A stretch of 54,975 nt of DNA from Nemertoderma westbladi (GCA_032718475.1 JAUCBJ010007676.1:1-54975); one strand, 5' to 3'. Positions 25,001 to 35,012 are shown, counted from the first letter of the stretch. Notes: generated by a model not told the origin, from the letters alone. Numbers and translations: made by a program.

Positions 25001-26293
25001 GAACCTTATAACTGGGACGAGGACGAGAGCATCCAACAGCTTAAGATACCTCGATTCCCGACAGATTATCCTGGAGTGCAAATACTCATCAGCCAAAACG
25101 CGCATGAGGCGCTCGAGACATTGGAGAAACGGCCTGCTCAACCACAGTCACTACAAACCTATGCGGTAAGAACTAGAGTAGGTTGGTACTTTACTGGCCC
25201 TTCCCGCAGAACTCTCAAAGAGAGATTACCACAAGAAAGAATATACCAGGTAAATGATTGGGAAGTGGAGAGCAGTGAGGTGGACGAACTAACTGAGGGA
25301 ACACCATACTCCTCAGATAATGACGACATCTACCAACTCTTCGATGAAGAGAACACAATCGACCTACTTACAGAAAACAAAACTTGGAAAAACCAGGTGA
25401 ACCTATGTCAACTGATTCGCCCATCGGGACCCATTGATTACAATGACGAACTAAATGATGAGATAGAGCGCTACAATGCTAGAACTTGGGACGAACTCGC
25501 CGTACGATTCTTTACTCAAGAATTGGTAGAGCCCAATTCATACGATAAGGCCCTATCGATAGAAGAAGAAAGAGCCAAGCAAATCCAGGAAACAACTACA
25601 CGTTTTTTAAAAGATCAAGGTAGATATGAAATCGGCCTACCATTTCGAAAACGAGAACCTAGATTTATAAATAACCCTCCCTTGGCAGAGAAAAGAATCA
25701 CTCAATTACATCGACGCCTTACGGCTAATGCTTCAGCTAAAGAAATGTACCAAACTCAGTTGAAGAAATTTATTACAAAGGGATACGCGGAGCAAGTACC
25801 GGAAGGAACACCAGTGACTGAGAGAACGTATTACTTAACACATCATTACGTTCCCAAACCCGGTAAACCCCATGAAGTACGAGTCGTATTCGATGGCTCC
25901 ACTCTATATATGGGCCAATCCCTCAATTCCGAGTTGTTACCAGGACCCAACTTACTCCAATCTTTGTTGGGAATACTTTTAAGATTAAGACAATATTCCA
26001 TCGCGTTTGCCTCCGATATAGAAGGAATGTTCTTACAAGTCAATGCGCTGGATAGAGATAGAGACAGCCTAAGATTTCTGTGGTGGCCTGAAGGAGATCT
26101 CAACCAGAAACCGGTAAAGTACTGGATGACCATCCAGGCTTTTGGGATCATATCAAGCCCTTCCAACGCCTGCTCCATGGTGCGGACCACTGCGAATGAC
26201 AACCTTCTCAAAAGAGGTGATAGACAACATCAAGCGCGATATATACATGGACGACAATTTAAAGTCCCTTCCATCAGTAGAAGAAGCCATTGA
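22040..26293 (+). CDS. BEL/Pao Gag C-terminus, zinc knuckles, protease and start of RT
   Basis: It is in the same frame as the preceding Gag ORF. Order: Ala/Glu/Lys-rich coiled coil (residues 60-140); Gag core VKFNGDEMKWLPFNEYYKD (about 455-475); Cys/His region CALCDRPHRLSAC, CYNCLRPGHQRRTC (about 767-780) and CAKCGAKHHILLH, typical of BEL; aspartic protease LLDSDSTGTFID (about 908-919); RT fingers and palm with VRVVFDGST (about 1278), ASDIEGMFLQV (about 1322) and FGIISSPSNA (about 1367). The protease catalytic triplet, normally DSG or DTG, reads DSD here, so it is probably inactive. The frame is lost just before YMDD; residues after about 1390 are out of frame. Confidence 0.85.
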   Translation: MESEVTAERSRTRDAIDIYLSDYQRFLGDEELRRRLAGLRPNSEGAKLVLDSIDAEMLAANQAKFDEKLRLARVQEEQVKKKRIEDRKAAAVAAAMAEAEAERKAAKAVAEAERRASEETTQLELENLQETQDCINKQLTASQMQMMSRSTPKRQGYTSSEEGETTDPEGGGNRSRLSRRRKTSHRQKLPDLPPAVRRQLASTDLGSTEPTDQIIKVKRLPTIVDEPEIIRPVVPKATPVLETPVLPELNSKFPLHSTTLPVPGRTFHANIPVLDTEREIKDLSPIVPRRPATMLATPTLAVEWVEEGWRGMNLLLGQMQETVHQLKGTVRESRLELQEVQQSIALERDKLVNIQKGIPIPPVTLCQPVRSEVSHAQGVEPTRIYTASEVETPIANPIKGDYKPVVNDIPYRPDNNPRNSYTDNSILNNTMAQESFTRQMARTEARQAVKVGEIVKFNGDEMKWLPFNEYYKDSIQNSVLSNGEKLRFLIKCLEGPPKLMALKFIGHPDGLRQVWETLNIRYGNKDNIAKYLYAKLVAPRNFLSSGIIEFSDEIQEICRQLDWLGKSHEYQSSMVIGAVVSTLPKGGLCTRWDKKVLYMNEQQRRGPTMADLMSFLDSEVKLQLIKQSREKTSENKVSEKPVSRRRVTPVYYTDDGESQASQEEDSGKDTDRFYYVNKTSKDVSKYKARTNDRREQVAKTPPQSPNRMHGRKPEERTRVHHVTQGKVSNIKPNCALCDRPHRLSACAEFLKKSLVNRREVMWDKRLCYNCLRPGHQRRTCYSNVKCAKCGAKHHILLHNGFERDNPSQVSEPELHVQFSDVNDTDQESEMEGFYTDEFSDANESCYLINTAVYRALTYEKDTDNEFPPTTFDRQPSFKAPTSNVGIREFPVVQVRVHGPNKSYIVNALLDSDSTGTFIDQELAEDIFAGQPKFQTKLNMSGIMQVWNSTITANYYVGALSTPQDKLGAQSIRSVKMVAIKNFATTQVEPYNWDEDESIQQLKIPRFPTDYPGVQILISQNAHEALETLEKRPAQPQSLQTYAVRTRVGWYFTGPSRRTLKERLPQERIYQVNDWEVESSEVDELTEGTPYSSDNDDIYQLFDEENTIDLLTENKTWKNQVNLCQLIRPSGPIDYNDELNDEIERYNARTWDELAVRFFTQELVEPNSYDKALSIEEERAKQIQETTTRFLKDQGRYEIGLPFRKREPRFINNPPLAEKRITQLHRRLTANASAKEMYQTQLKKFITKGYAEQVPEGTPVTERTYYLTHHYVPKPGKPHEVRVVFDGSTLYMGQSLNSELLPGPNLLQSLLGILLRLRQYSIAFASDIEGMFLQVNALDRDRDSLRFLWWPEGDLNQKPVKYWMTIQAFGIISSPSNACSMVRTTANDNLLKRGDRQHQARYIHGRQFKVPSISRRSH

Positions 26294-28136
26294 TGTCGCG
26301 AAAGGAACGGTAGAGTGTTTGAAAAGAGGTGGATTTCGACTGACGAAATTCACCAGCAACTCCCGTGAGTTTCTGGAAGCGATACCGGTAGAAGACCGAG
26401 GAACGGAAGACCTAGACTTAATAAAAGACAATCTTCCAGAAACCAAGACGCTTGGCTTGAAGTGGGACACAGAAAGAGATATCCTGTTTTTTCAGCTAAA
26501 ACAGCGAGATAATCCAGTTCGGACCAAACGGATTTGTTTAAGTATCCTGAGTACTTACTTCGACCCATTGGGATTTATTAGCCCAGTTATATTGATTGCT
26601 CGGAGTTTAGTACAACAAATGTGGCTTGAAAACCACTCATGGGACGATCCACTTAAGGGAGAACTGTTAACGAGGTGGATGAAATGGGAAGATTCTCTGC
26701 CTGCCATCGAGAGCTTTGTAATTTCCCGTGCATATTTTGGTCATGTTCTCCCTACGTATTCCTATCAACTCCATGTGTTTGGAGACGCCAGCGACATGGG
26801 AATAGGTATAGTAGCATATCTGCGAGTCAAAACTCCGGATGGAATCAAAGTCGCCTTGGTTACCTCTAAGGCATTGATTAACAACAAGTTAAAGGTTCCT
26901 CGAGCGGAGTTAAAAGCAGCTTTATACGCTACAGCCATCGGCCAGAACGTAACAGAACAAATCGACTATCCACTGGAGAAAACTGTTTATTGGACCGACG
27001 CTTTACTTGTGTTGGAGTATATAACCAATGAAGTCTGTCAGTTCAGCGTTTTTGTTACTAACAGGGTAGCTATTATTCTTAGTCGCACAAAGATAGATCA
27101 ATGGAGACATTGCCCTGGTACGATTAATCCAGTCGATATTGCCTCCAGGGGAGCAACTCCACAGGAACTGATAGATACTCCAGACTGGTTGGGTGGACCC
27201 GACTTCCTGAGCAAGGAAGAGGATGAATGGCCTCCTCACCTTACTACGGCGGAGATTAGACAAGCCAAGGGAGTGGCGAAAGTCAAACCTAAAACCCGGG
27301 CGAGTAAATCGAAGTTATTTAAACCGACGATCGATCTATCTGTATTACATACTTCCGGAAACGATGCTGCGGATCCACAATCCCTCGCCACAAATAAGGC
27401 TGTCTTGGAAATTAGGGATAGAGATTGGAAATCTGGAATACCAGACGTCTCGCAAGGAATCTCACCCCTGCTGCAGAGAGCAATACATCACTACAGTTCC
27501 TGGAATCGGCTTTGTAAAGCCGTCACATATTTAAGGCGATGTTTGCATCATCACTACTCCAGGACGAAGACCATTAGTGATACCGCTCCATTGACATCTG
27601 CGCAAGTTCATGTTATTAAAAATTTACCCCAATATAAGACATCCGACCGGTTTCTAAAGGAGAAAATCAGTTACCAGGAGCATGAAGAAACCAATAAGCA
27701 GATACTGAGACTCCTGCAATGCTATGAGGATTCCGATAAGTATTTCCTGTTGTTGAGAAATCCGCAGATGCGCTTAAGGGATCGCTTCTCTAGCACAATG
27801 ATAGATGGGTTAATACGTGTTGGAGGAAGACTCACCAATGCACCATTATCCTTTGACACTAAATTCCCCATACTCATTAGAAATCTTGAAGTACAAATCA
27901 AGATGATTGTAGATGTTCACAGTAAACTTTATCATGCTGGTAGAGAACGAGTTCTTAGCGAAATCCGAACTCGCTATTATTTTTATAAACCCCGTAGAGC
28001 TCTGAACCAAGTTTTTAGGAACTGCATACCCTGTAGGAAAGCATTCAGTAGGCCTTTAACACAGCGAGAGGCAGAATTACCTAGGGAACGAGTAAGCTTC
28101 TATGAACAACCTTTAACCCTTATTTGGCCCTATTGA
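26142..28136 (+). CDS. BEL/Pao Pol: RT catalytic end, RNase H, integrase zinc domain
   Basis: This ORF is meaningful from about 26205, where the frame moves +1 from the previous ORF around CTTCTCAAAAGAGG. It carries DIYMDDNLKS (RT catalytic pair), FDPLGFISPV (RT thumb), then RNase H with FGDASD, PRAELKAAL and YWTDALLVLEYI as acidic active-site blocks. GGRLTNAP opens the integrase, with its zinc domain HSKLYH...CIPCRK. It ends early at TGA 28134-28136 because of a second shift where the integrase should read a D-Y-F-G-P type motif. A shift inside RT is not a known regulated site, so it is most likely damage or a sequencing indel. Confidence 0.8.
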   Translation: MGSYQALPTPAPWCGPLRMTTFSKEVIDNIKRDIYMDDNLKSLPSVEEAIDVAKGTVECLKRGGFRLTKFTSNSREFLEAIPVEDRGTEDLDLIKDNLPETKTLGLKWDTERDILFFQLKQRDNPVRTKRICLSILSTYFDPLGFISPVILIARSLVQQMWLENHSWDDPLKGELLTRWMKWEDSLPAIESFVISRAYFGHVLPTYSYQLHVFGDASDMGIGIVAYLRVKTPDGIKVALVTSKALINNKLKVPRAELKAALYATAIGQNVTEQIDYPLEKTVYWTDALLVLEYITNEVCQFSVFVTNRVAIILSRTKIDQWRHCPGTINPVDIASRGATPQELIDTPDWLGGPDFLSKEEDEWPPHLTTAEIRQAKGVAKVKPKTRASKSKLFKPTIDLSVLHTSGNDAADPQSLATNKAVLEIRDRDWKSGIPDVSQGISPLLQRAIHHYSSWNRLCKAVTYLRRCLHHHYSRTKTISDTAPLTSAQVHVIKNLPQYKTSDRFLKEKISYQEHEETNKQILRLLQCYEDSDKYFLLLRNPQMRLRDRFSSTMIDGLIRVGGRLTNAPLSFDTKFPILIRNLEVQIKMIVDVHSKLYHAGRERVLSEIRTRYYFYKPRRALNQVFRNCIPCRKAFSRPLTQREAELPRERVSFYEQPLTLIWPY

Positions 28137-28569
28137 AGTATATCGTGCTAGGACCATAGTCAAGAGATGGTGTGTCATCTTCGTATGCATGACTTGTAGA
28201 GCCATCCATCTCGATATGGTGAACGATCTATCTACCAACAGCTTCGTCTTAAGTTTACGCCGACAGATCGCTCGCTTCGGGACTAGTAATACCATGAGAT
28301 CGGATAAGGGAACGAACTTCATTGGTGCCAACAACGAAATCCAGGCTTACGTGAAGGACTGGAACCAAAGACAGGTGGACGATCAGCTAAGGATAACAGC
28401 ATCTAGCTGGACCTTCAACGCCGCCGACGCCCCTTGGTGGGGAGGAAGTTGGGAGAGATTAATTAGAAGTATCAAGACCGCATTTCACTTTATAGTGCCA
28501 TGCCACGCGTATCTCACCGACAAACTTTTGCGGACGTTAATGGAGGAAATAGCTGCCTATCTCAACTAG
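28126..28569 (+). CDS. BEL/Pao integrase catalytic core (frame restored)
   Basis: From 28126 a third frame reads GPIEVYRARTIVKRW and continues through MTCRAIHLDMVNDLSTNSF, RSDKGTNFIGAN (second catalytic Asp) and GGSWERLIRSIKTAF (catalytic Glu). The first catalytic Asp should precede GPIEV but is missing: a few codons were lost with the frameshift. The frame ends at TAG 28567-28569 inside AYLN-stop-RPLMPVS, a motif that normally continues unbroken. Confidence 0.8.
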   Translation, partial: GPIEVYRARTIVKRWCVIFVCMTCRAIHLDMVNDLSTNSFVLSLRRQIARFGTSNTMRSDKGTNFIGANNEIQAYVKDWNQRQVDDQLRITASSWTFNAADAPWWGGSWERLIRSIKTAFHFIVPCHAYLTDKLLRTLMEEIAAYLN

Positions 28570-29115
28570 AGACCGCTTATGCCAGTCTCATCGAGTCCCG
28601 ATTCCCTGGAAGCGCAAACACCCGCGCACTTCCTACTGAAGAAACCTGTAGCCATGCTCCAACGATCGGAGATTAACGATGGAGACGAATACTGCCGTCG
28701 AACTTGGCAACTTATGCAGTTGCTATCCCGTCGTTTCGCTGACCATTTCGAGAAACATTATCTGCCCACGTTACAACTTCGAACTAAGTGGTTTGCGCAG
28801 CTTGAAAACGTCAGCGCCGGAGATATGGTGCTTATTGTAGATTCAGAACTTCCACGTAAACGGTGGCAGACAGGTCGTATCATCGAGACTCACATCTCGG
28901 ATGATGGTTTAGTACGCTCGGTAGAACTCGTCGTCATGCGGCGTAACTTCAAGAAGCCAGGCATAATCTTTGAGACGCAACAGCTCAACCGCCCAGTTGG
29001 TCGTTTATGTTTACTGGAAAGAGACAGAGAACTCTCCGGAAACTATGGAAGACAAGACACTCTTCCCATGACCACCTCCCTAATTCCTCAAACATCTAGG
29101 GACTCCCCAACGTGA
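28570..29115 (+). CDS. BEL/Pao integrase C-terminus
   Basis: In frame with the core across the TAG. It shows RPLMPVSSSPDSLEAQTPAHF, then the BEL C-terminal domain with WFAQLENVSAGDMVLIVD, KRWQTGRIIETH and RPVGRLCLLE. It ends at TGA 29113-29115. Fusion to the upstream segment is expected in an active copy. Confidence 0.8.
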   Translation, partial: RPLMPVSSSPDSLEAQTPAHFLLKKPVAMLQRSEINDGDEYCRRTWQLMQLLSRRFADHFEKHYLPTLQLRTKWFAQLENVSAGDMVLIVDSELPRKRWQTGRIIETHISDDGLVRSVELVVMRRNFKKPGIIFETQQLNRPVGRLCLLERDRELSGNYGRQDTLPMTTSLIPQTSRDSPT

Positions 29116-30454
29116 TACGTCTGGAGTGGGTGCATGACTATATTATTCTATCTATTTTTATTATATTTTATATGCGAACGTTATTATGTACTTTATTATA
29201 ATCGTTTTATTTAATTTTATTTAGTAGAATGTTATTTTAGATTATTTAGTAGGTTAGTGCAATATATTAGTGTTTATTACGTAATTACACATAATATATT
29301 TAATATGACGGCGAGAAATAATTCTTCCTTTTTCCTTACTTTTTCCTTTGCGATATTGCTCTTCTACTTTATATTAAATAATACATATAGTAGCGTGATG
29401 TCCCTATAACAGTAGCGTAAAACGCAAATAAATCTGTTAAACCTTTTGACCATCTGTAATTTTAGTCGATTAAGATATCGCGGCACCCACCGATATACTT
29501 GAAAGACAAATTCTAGAATCAGTGGTTAACGTCCCCAGACAAGTTCTGGAATAAATCGGTGCCTATCTTAAATATTAATTTAATATTTATTAAAATCTGT
29601 AAAATTCAGATCCTTTAAAATTTCTAGTCAATTAAGATATCGCAGCGCTTACCGATACTCTTAAAAGACAATTTTATAGAATTAAGGATCCTAGGTCCCC
29701 AGACATGCTCTGGAATAAAATTGTGTCAATTTTACCATCAAATAATAAAATTCACGGGAATAAATTTAAATTCATATCTTAAATGAATTTCATAAATTGT
29801 CATTTTGTGCAATTTATAACATTCCCAAAATTCCATTAATTAATAGATCATGGGAGCGGAGATTCATCCTATTGAGTGTATTAGAGTGCGAGAATCTCCG
29901 ACATATAGGCAATAGCCGATAAAATTAATAAAATCATGTATAAAGAGGATATTGACAATTAAAGAATTACTATTAAATAGCATTCCAGATCTGTATGCAT
30001 GAGAATTACCCTAATTCTACCGCTAGCTTTCCATAATGTCACCATAGCAACACCCACGCTAGAATTAGAAGCAAGTTAAAAGAACAATAGACGGCACTGA
30101 CTAACGGACAAATGGCCTGTATGTGTACAATTGGTGACAGTTGTGTTGGAATTTGTGCGTTTATAGGTGAATGTTACTGCTAAAGTATGTTTACAGTAGC
30201 TAGTCGCAATTGTAAAAGTAGCCCAACTCTCCTATAGAAAGAACCTAAAGTGGATCCAAGCCTTTGGGACGGACAGTGGAGTGACTTGTGCCGGTTATCG
30301 TTGTCGTGCTGTTGCTACATGTTGGCGTAAACACCGCGACGACGGTACATCGGCGCTGAGAATCCCACTGTCCGGGGGCAACGAGAGGTAGGCAGCGACG
30401 CCCGCTAGCCTAAACATAAACTCATTTCGATATTAATAAACTCAGATAGCATAT
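29116..30454 (+). other. Spacer between pol and the extra ORF, with a 162-bp-spaced repeat pair
   Basis: Non-coding. About 95 bp starting TAGTCGATTAAGATATCG at 29463 recurs at 29625. Each copy ends in a conserved small hairpin (CCAGA-5 nt-TCTGG). The rest is AT-rich until 30200, where GC content rises before the ORF. Confidence 0.5.
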
Positions 30455-31938
30455 ATGACGGAGTTGATAGAAGATGATCTTGGTATCAGGGAGCGATATA
30501 CTCTACCTTTACAAGCATTTGTGGATAGCTTAATACGCGGTGAAGCCGATCCAACCATTACGGAGGACGATGGTCGTTATATTGAACCGCCGATGTCCCA
30601 AGAGCAACTTACGCGTGAATTGGACTATCGAAAATTCACCGCTCGCTATACGCATCGTAATGGTACGTATATGGACTTCCTAACTACCGGCCATCCTATC
30701 GATTTACATGATACGGACGATGTAGACAACGAAAGGGAAATGGTTCTATTTAAATATCATACCCAGCGGAGTCGTAACGATAAACCGAGAATAGATCACG
30801 AAAATTCTATTCGTAACAGACTGGAAAGAGAAAACGTTGAAGAACCGGATAAACGCATCGACTTCAACGACTAACTAGAATTTTTGAGAGAAACCTATCT
30901 CAACATCGCCAGTCAGCAGAACCTAGAGACTCGATATCCTCAAGGTATACATCATGACCCTATTGTAGAACTCAAACGGCTCTATTTCACTATGATGTAT
31001 CTTACCGCCGATCGTCCACTACCTTTTATCCCGTATAGTTTTGAACAAATGGAAGAATATTGCAAAACTGGAGAACAATCACCCGCGTTTCCTTGTTTTA
31101 TTGCGCATATTGCAGACTCAATAACTTGCATATTTTTGCAGTTTGCCCTCAATTTATGACTCAATGTCACCATTGTCAACTAAAGGGACACGCCAGTTTT
31201 GATTGCCCTTTTAATCACGATTTGGAAAGCGTAGATGAAATGATCACACTACGTTACATCAGAGCTTGGGAAGCGAACGCTGATTTACATTGTGATTCGC
31301 GCCATCGCTATTATCCTGGACGCGCTTACGAAGGAGTTTATGCGTTCCATCCTTATCTATTCGCTTCTGTCGAACAGAAATCACGCATATCGAGTTACGA
31401 ACTACTGAAGCGCGTCGGAGAATGTATTTCAACCAAATTCGTACGCAAATTTCTCAGGAGTGTTAATCCTAGCGACCTTCATTCCTATAACCTAATCAAT
31501 TTTATCCATCAGGATCCGGACTATGGAGACTTATTTGTTAACTCACACCCCGAGTTACAGGAAGTATATCGACGGCCTTACGAATACCGAGCCCGCGAAC
31601 GCTAGTTAGAAAGAACCATTAAACCCAGGAAGTTTCTGACTGCCTATGGTCCACCCACGGCTCTCGTTCAGACCACTCGTAAAGGACCCGTAAGAGCGGC
31701 CGTCCTAAAACGCGCTCTCAAGGCCGTTAGACCCCTCTCCCCCGACGTTGATGTCAATCAACCCGGCACTTCGACTGGCGGATACACCGACCATAATCCT
31801 ACACCCTCTGATGCAATCATATTGCACCCTTCACCCAGGAGTTATAGCCCTCCTTGTAAAGTGGCTCGCCCCAAAGAGAAAAAGACTCTGGCCAGCTTTA
31901 AAAAACTGCGTAAACGCCGTCCACGCAAGAAAGAGTAA
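30455..31938 (+). pseudogene. Extra ORF between pol and 3' LTR: tandem zinc-knuckle protein with basic tail (broken)
   Basis: Open pieces: 30455-30874 (139 codons, ending TAA), the same frame onward to 31159, then a -1/+2 shift to a frame open to TAG 31603-31605 and in-frame onward to TAA 31936-31938. Together about 490 codons. The N-terminal part is acidic and unrecognised. The middle has two knuckles, CAYCRLNNLHIFAVC (C-x2-C-x5-H-x4-C) and CHHCQLKGHASFDC (C-x2-C-x4-H-x4-C). The C-terminus is very basic (KKLRKRRPRKKE). No signal peptide or membrane segment, so it is not envelope-like despite its position. It looks like a nucleic-acid-binding accessory protein. Two stops and one shift suggest decay or indels; the frames are otherwise clean. 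Confidence 0.55.
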
Positions 31939-32014
31939 CCGTTTAGAGTATTTACGTATATTAGAAACTGTGATTTTGTATATTTATAGACTTGAATCCC
32001 ATTTTCTGGGAGCG

Positions 32015-33212
32015 GTGTAAAAGCTTTTGCGGATATAATCAGTCCCCTTGCCCGCAAAGTACCGTGTGGGTGTTTTAACGGACATAAAAGTTGTTTTTCT
32101 ATATGTGTGCTTTGGCGGACATGGCAAGACACAAAACCCACAATGCGTCAAATCCTCTAGCACAGTGTAGCCTTGATGATTCAGATTACGACATCTAACA
32201 GCTGGTTGCTGGCATGGAAACGGCCGTTGGACACATGGTTCTTTGTTCAGCTTAACAGCCAATCAGAGTGATTTTTAGACGTGGAGATATTCTACAGATC
32301 ATACTAGGCGTGTTCAGTCTTACGGTTTCAGTGTTACTGTTTTGTTGTTTCTATCTGGGCCAAGAAGTTAATTTGGAGTCAATTTGTTTCAGACTTTAGA
32401 AGAAACATTAGTAGGCTTAGATTATAGAACGTATAACTGTTATCAGTTCAATCAGTCTCACAGCGGTACAGTCTTACCGTGTTATAGTTTTCATATCATA
32501 TCTTAACCCACCGTCTTAATGCTATTTACTGTTGTCATTATTTGTATCAGTTGGTTGAATATTATTACTTGGAGAACATCGATAAATAACCCAAATTTCC
32601 CAATTTTCTTGATACACTACAGGTTAGAGAGACAGGTTACATATAGCGATTGCGACTTATATTATCGTGGTTTGTAGTGAATTTAATGCTATTTGATAGG
32701 CACTACATGAGTCAATTGCTGTTCTCTTAATGTATGATAAAATTCATTGACGGTCGGCAGATTAGTGTGCAGTATTGTGCGTTACCGGTAGTGTGCATGA
32801 TTGTGGCTGATAACTGAGCATTTCCTAAAGAATGCGCCTCATACGTGAATCATAAGCCTTACCGTCTTACCGTTGTGTTTAGTATAAGTCATATCTCTGT
32901 TTACCTAGATAGAGCGCCACGTCCTAAAGGAACTGTTAATATTTCCCGAAAGTGAATAATATTGGTCAGAAATTATTTATTAACGATCAATCGAATAATA
33001 CAGTAAGCTTACACTGCAATAAAAATCTAAGCCCTCCGAATCCAGTCTCCCGGGTATATCCAGCGGGTGAATGGACGCGCACTAGGCTGGCTTCGGCTAA
33101 TGTTGTGTTTATTGGTATTAAATACTTGTCATATGCTAAAGTATATTTATAAACCAAAAGATATATAAATTTTGGCAGGTTAAACTGCTAAAGGTCTTCA
33201 AAAGCGCGTACA
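32015..33212 (+). repeat. 3' LTR of the BEL element (uninterrupted)
   Basis: 1,198 bp, matching the 5' LTR without its nested transposon. It is preceded by a short purine stretch (CTGGGAGCGG) as polypurine tract and followed by the ATGGG duplication at 33213-33217. Confidence 0.9.
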
Positions 33213-33732
33213 ATGGGCGAATAACTATGAATCAGTATTGTGGGTGGTCTCCTGTCTACATTCCTCCGATGTTCCCGTTCATTGCCGTGGCCCGCTGTCT
33301 AGCCTGCCATTCTGTCCCTCAGTTGGGTTCACCGTGGTGATACATGATAAAAAAGGGCAGATAGCGATAATTCTGACTTTATTACAGATAACCAACAAAT
33401 TATATATTAATACAAACAGTGTAATCTGGTATAACTGTGTAACTAATGAATAATCTGGTATACAATATAGTCAAGAAGTGAGATAACTAATGAACAAAAC
33501 CACACCTTTTATAGAAAATTTGTGCCGCTAACAATCGAGATAAATCTAGATTGTTCTATGAGTTCCATTAGGTTTTTAAAGATAATCATTGGTCCAGCAT
33601 ACATATAACTTGCACGACATTGGTTACTGTCAAATAACTACAATCGCATTGGTTAATCTATCTTGAGCAAATGCAATTAAATCGTAGCGGTCAATTCAAA
33701 TGAGTTGAAATTTAGCACAAAAAATATTTCGC

Positions 33733-33803
33733 ACCTGCTAGGATTTGAACTCGATACCTACTAAACGATTTTCTAACGCATAACCGACTGAGCTAGGGCT
33801 GGG
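33733..33803 (-). repeat. tRNA-like sequence, probably the head of a SINE
   Basis: On the minus strand, TAGCTCAGTCGG (A box, 33795-33784) and GAGTTCAAATCC (B box, 33752-33741) are 31 bp apart, as in tRNA genes. The anticodon and T stems do not pair well, so it is not a functional tRNA. An RNA polymerase III-driven SINE reading leftwards is the likely origin; its tail is not defined. Confidence 0.5.
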
Positions 33804-33820
33804 GCAAGATAGCCTGATCG

Positions 33821-33935
33821 GAGGGGGGAAGAAAAAATGATAACAAAGGAGGAAAAAAAGGGGCAAGAGAAAAGGGGAAAAGAAAGGAAAGGAGAAAAGG
33901 AAAATAAGGAAAGGGAAAGAAAAAGTCAAGAAAGT
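33821..33935 (+). repeat. Polypurine tract
   Basis: About 115 bases almost entirely A and G (GGGGAAAAGAAAGGAAAGG and similar). Simple sequence that can form triplex structures. Any ORF here is an artefact. Confidence 0.8.
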
Positions 33936-35012
33936 TAGAGATCTTAGTTTACAAGTATCACTATCTCAACCTCGTGTATGTCTGTCTGATTGTCTGACGG
34001 TCTGTCGTCAGTCGGTCTAATCTTTGCTCTCAAATAAATGAGGCAGTTTCTGGCGTCGCACAATTTCCTGGTCCGCCACTAGGTGGGGCTAAATATATTG
34101 TTATCTAGGCTTACTAACTCACTCTTGTGCGGCGCGAAGGCCCACCCCACGCCCACGTGTTGCGTTAAAAAAGATAATAAAGACGAAAGGGAAGGAAAAT
34201 AAAAAAGAGGGTTTGAAATTAAGGGAAAATATAAATTTGAATTTTACATATTTCTTTGCTTTTAATAATTAGTAGATAAATATTTATTGATTAAATAAAT
34301 CCACTCATTACACAAATGAACTGCAGTGAAACGTTTATGTAATTAAAACAATGTACCAAAATGGCACAAAAAGAGGTATACCGTTATACAAATATACATA
34401 CCATTATATTGAAATCATATTAGCTATTATAATAAATTGAGCTATTATAAAATCGTAGGTCTTTTCTAAAATACAGAATATTATTATATTGTAATATAAT
34501 AAAAACTATTTACATTACGGTAAAATTGTACATCGGTAAAATTGTAATATAATAAATGATAAACGGTACTTTAGGCCTAAAGTTATGGGATCAAAAACTG
34601 AGAAGTTATGGGTTCAAACACTGTAAAGTTATGTTATCAAACGCTGTAAAGTTACGTACAGATTCCTACTCCCACTCGGGCTGTTAGCAAGTGCTATGAA
34701 CTTGTCGCGGTAAAACTTCAATCCTTTAAAATGGTGAGATTTCAACATTGTTTAAAGACCAATAAGTAGCTATTAAATGACAGTGGAATACCACAAAAGA
34801 CCAGATAACTGAATATAATATCATTATATATATTATATATATATAATATAATATCATTTATGTTACATTGATGACTCACTGCTGAGTCTGCTGTGATAAG
34901 TCAAATGTATACAGAGTAAAGCAGGCCTTGACCAATAAGGCCAATAATCAATCCTTGAACTGGTGGCATCTACTACTAGCACAAGTAAACCACATATCCA
35001 CGTAAACCACAT

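Larger units (their letters stand above)
15479..33212 (+). mobile_element. Full-length BEL/Pao LTR retrotransposon, 17.7 kb
   Basis: LTRs of about 1.2 kb (the 5' one interrupted by a nested transposon) flank a 13.2-kb interior with gag, zinc knuckles, aspartic protease, RT, RNase H, integrase and an extra zinc-knuckle ORF. LTRs carry the terminal TGTA...TACA inversion, and ATGGG flanks both ends. The two LTRs differ at about 11 sites plus two small indel clusters over 1.2 kb, so the insertion is fairly young (about 1% divergence). Gag-pol order with integrase after RNase H, and the motif set VRVVFDGS, YMDD and GGSWERLIRSIK, identify the BEL/Pao group. The size is large for the group because of a 2.3-kb leader and 2.9 kb between pol and the 3' LTR. 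Confidence 0.9.
33218..35012. other. Non-coding flank with SINE-like and purine-rich pieces
   Basis: Outside the tRNA-like head (33733-33803) and a purine tract (33821-33935), nothing gene-like is seen. An AT dinucleotide-rich block lies at 34810-34862. This region was contiguous with 13.8-15.4 kb before the BEL insertion. Confidence 0.4.

Noticed and set aside
26142-26293. Programmed frameshift in Pol
   Set aside because: The frame change lies inside the RT palm just before YMDD, where regulated shifts are not known; damage or sequencing indel is simpler.
21125-31938. Stop codon reassignment (TAG/TAA read as sense)
   Set aside because: Other genes here use TAG and TAA as plausible ends (FReD gene TAG, ciliary-like exon TAA); four stops in a copy with about 1% LTR divergence fit ordinary mutation.
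30455-31938. Envelope gene in the BEL element
   Set aside because: Position fits, but no signal peptide, membrane segment or Cys pattern of an envelope; zinc knuckles and a basic tail instead.
33733-33803. Functional tRNA gene
   Set aside because: A and B boxes are present but the T and anticodon stems do not pair.
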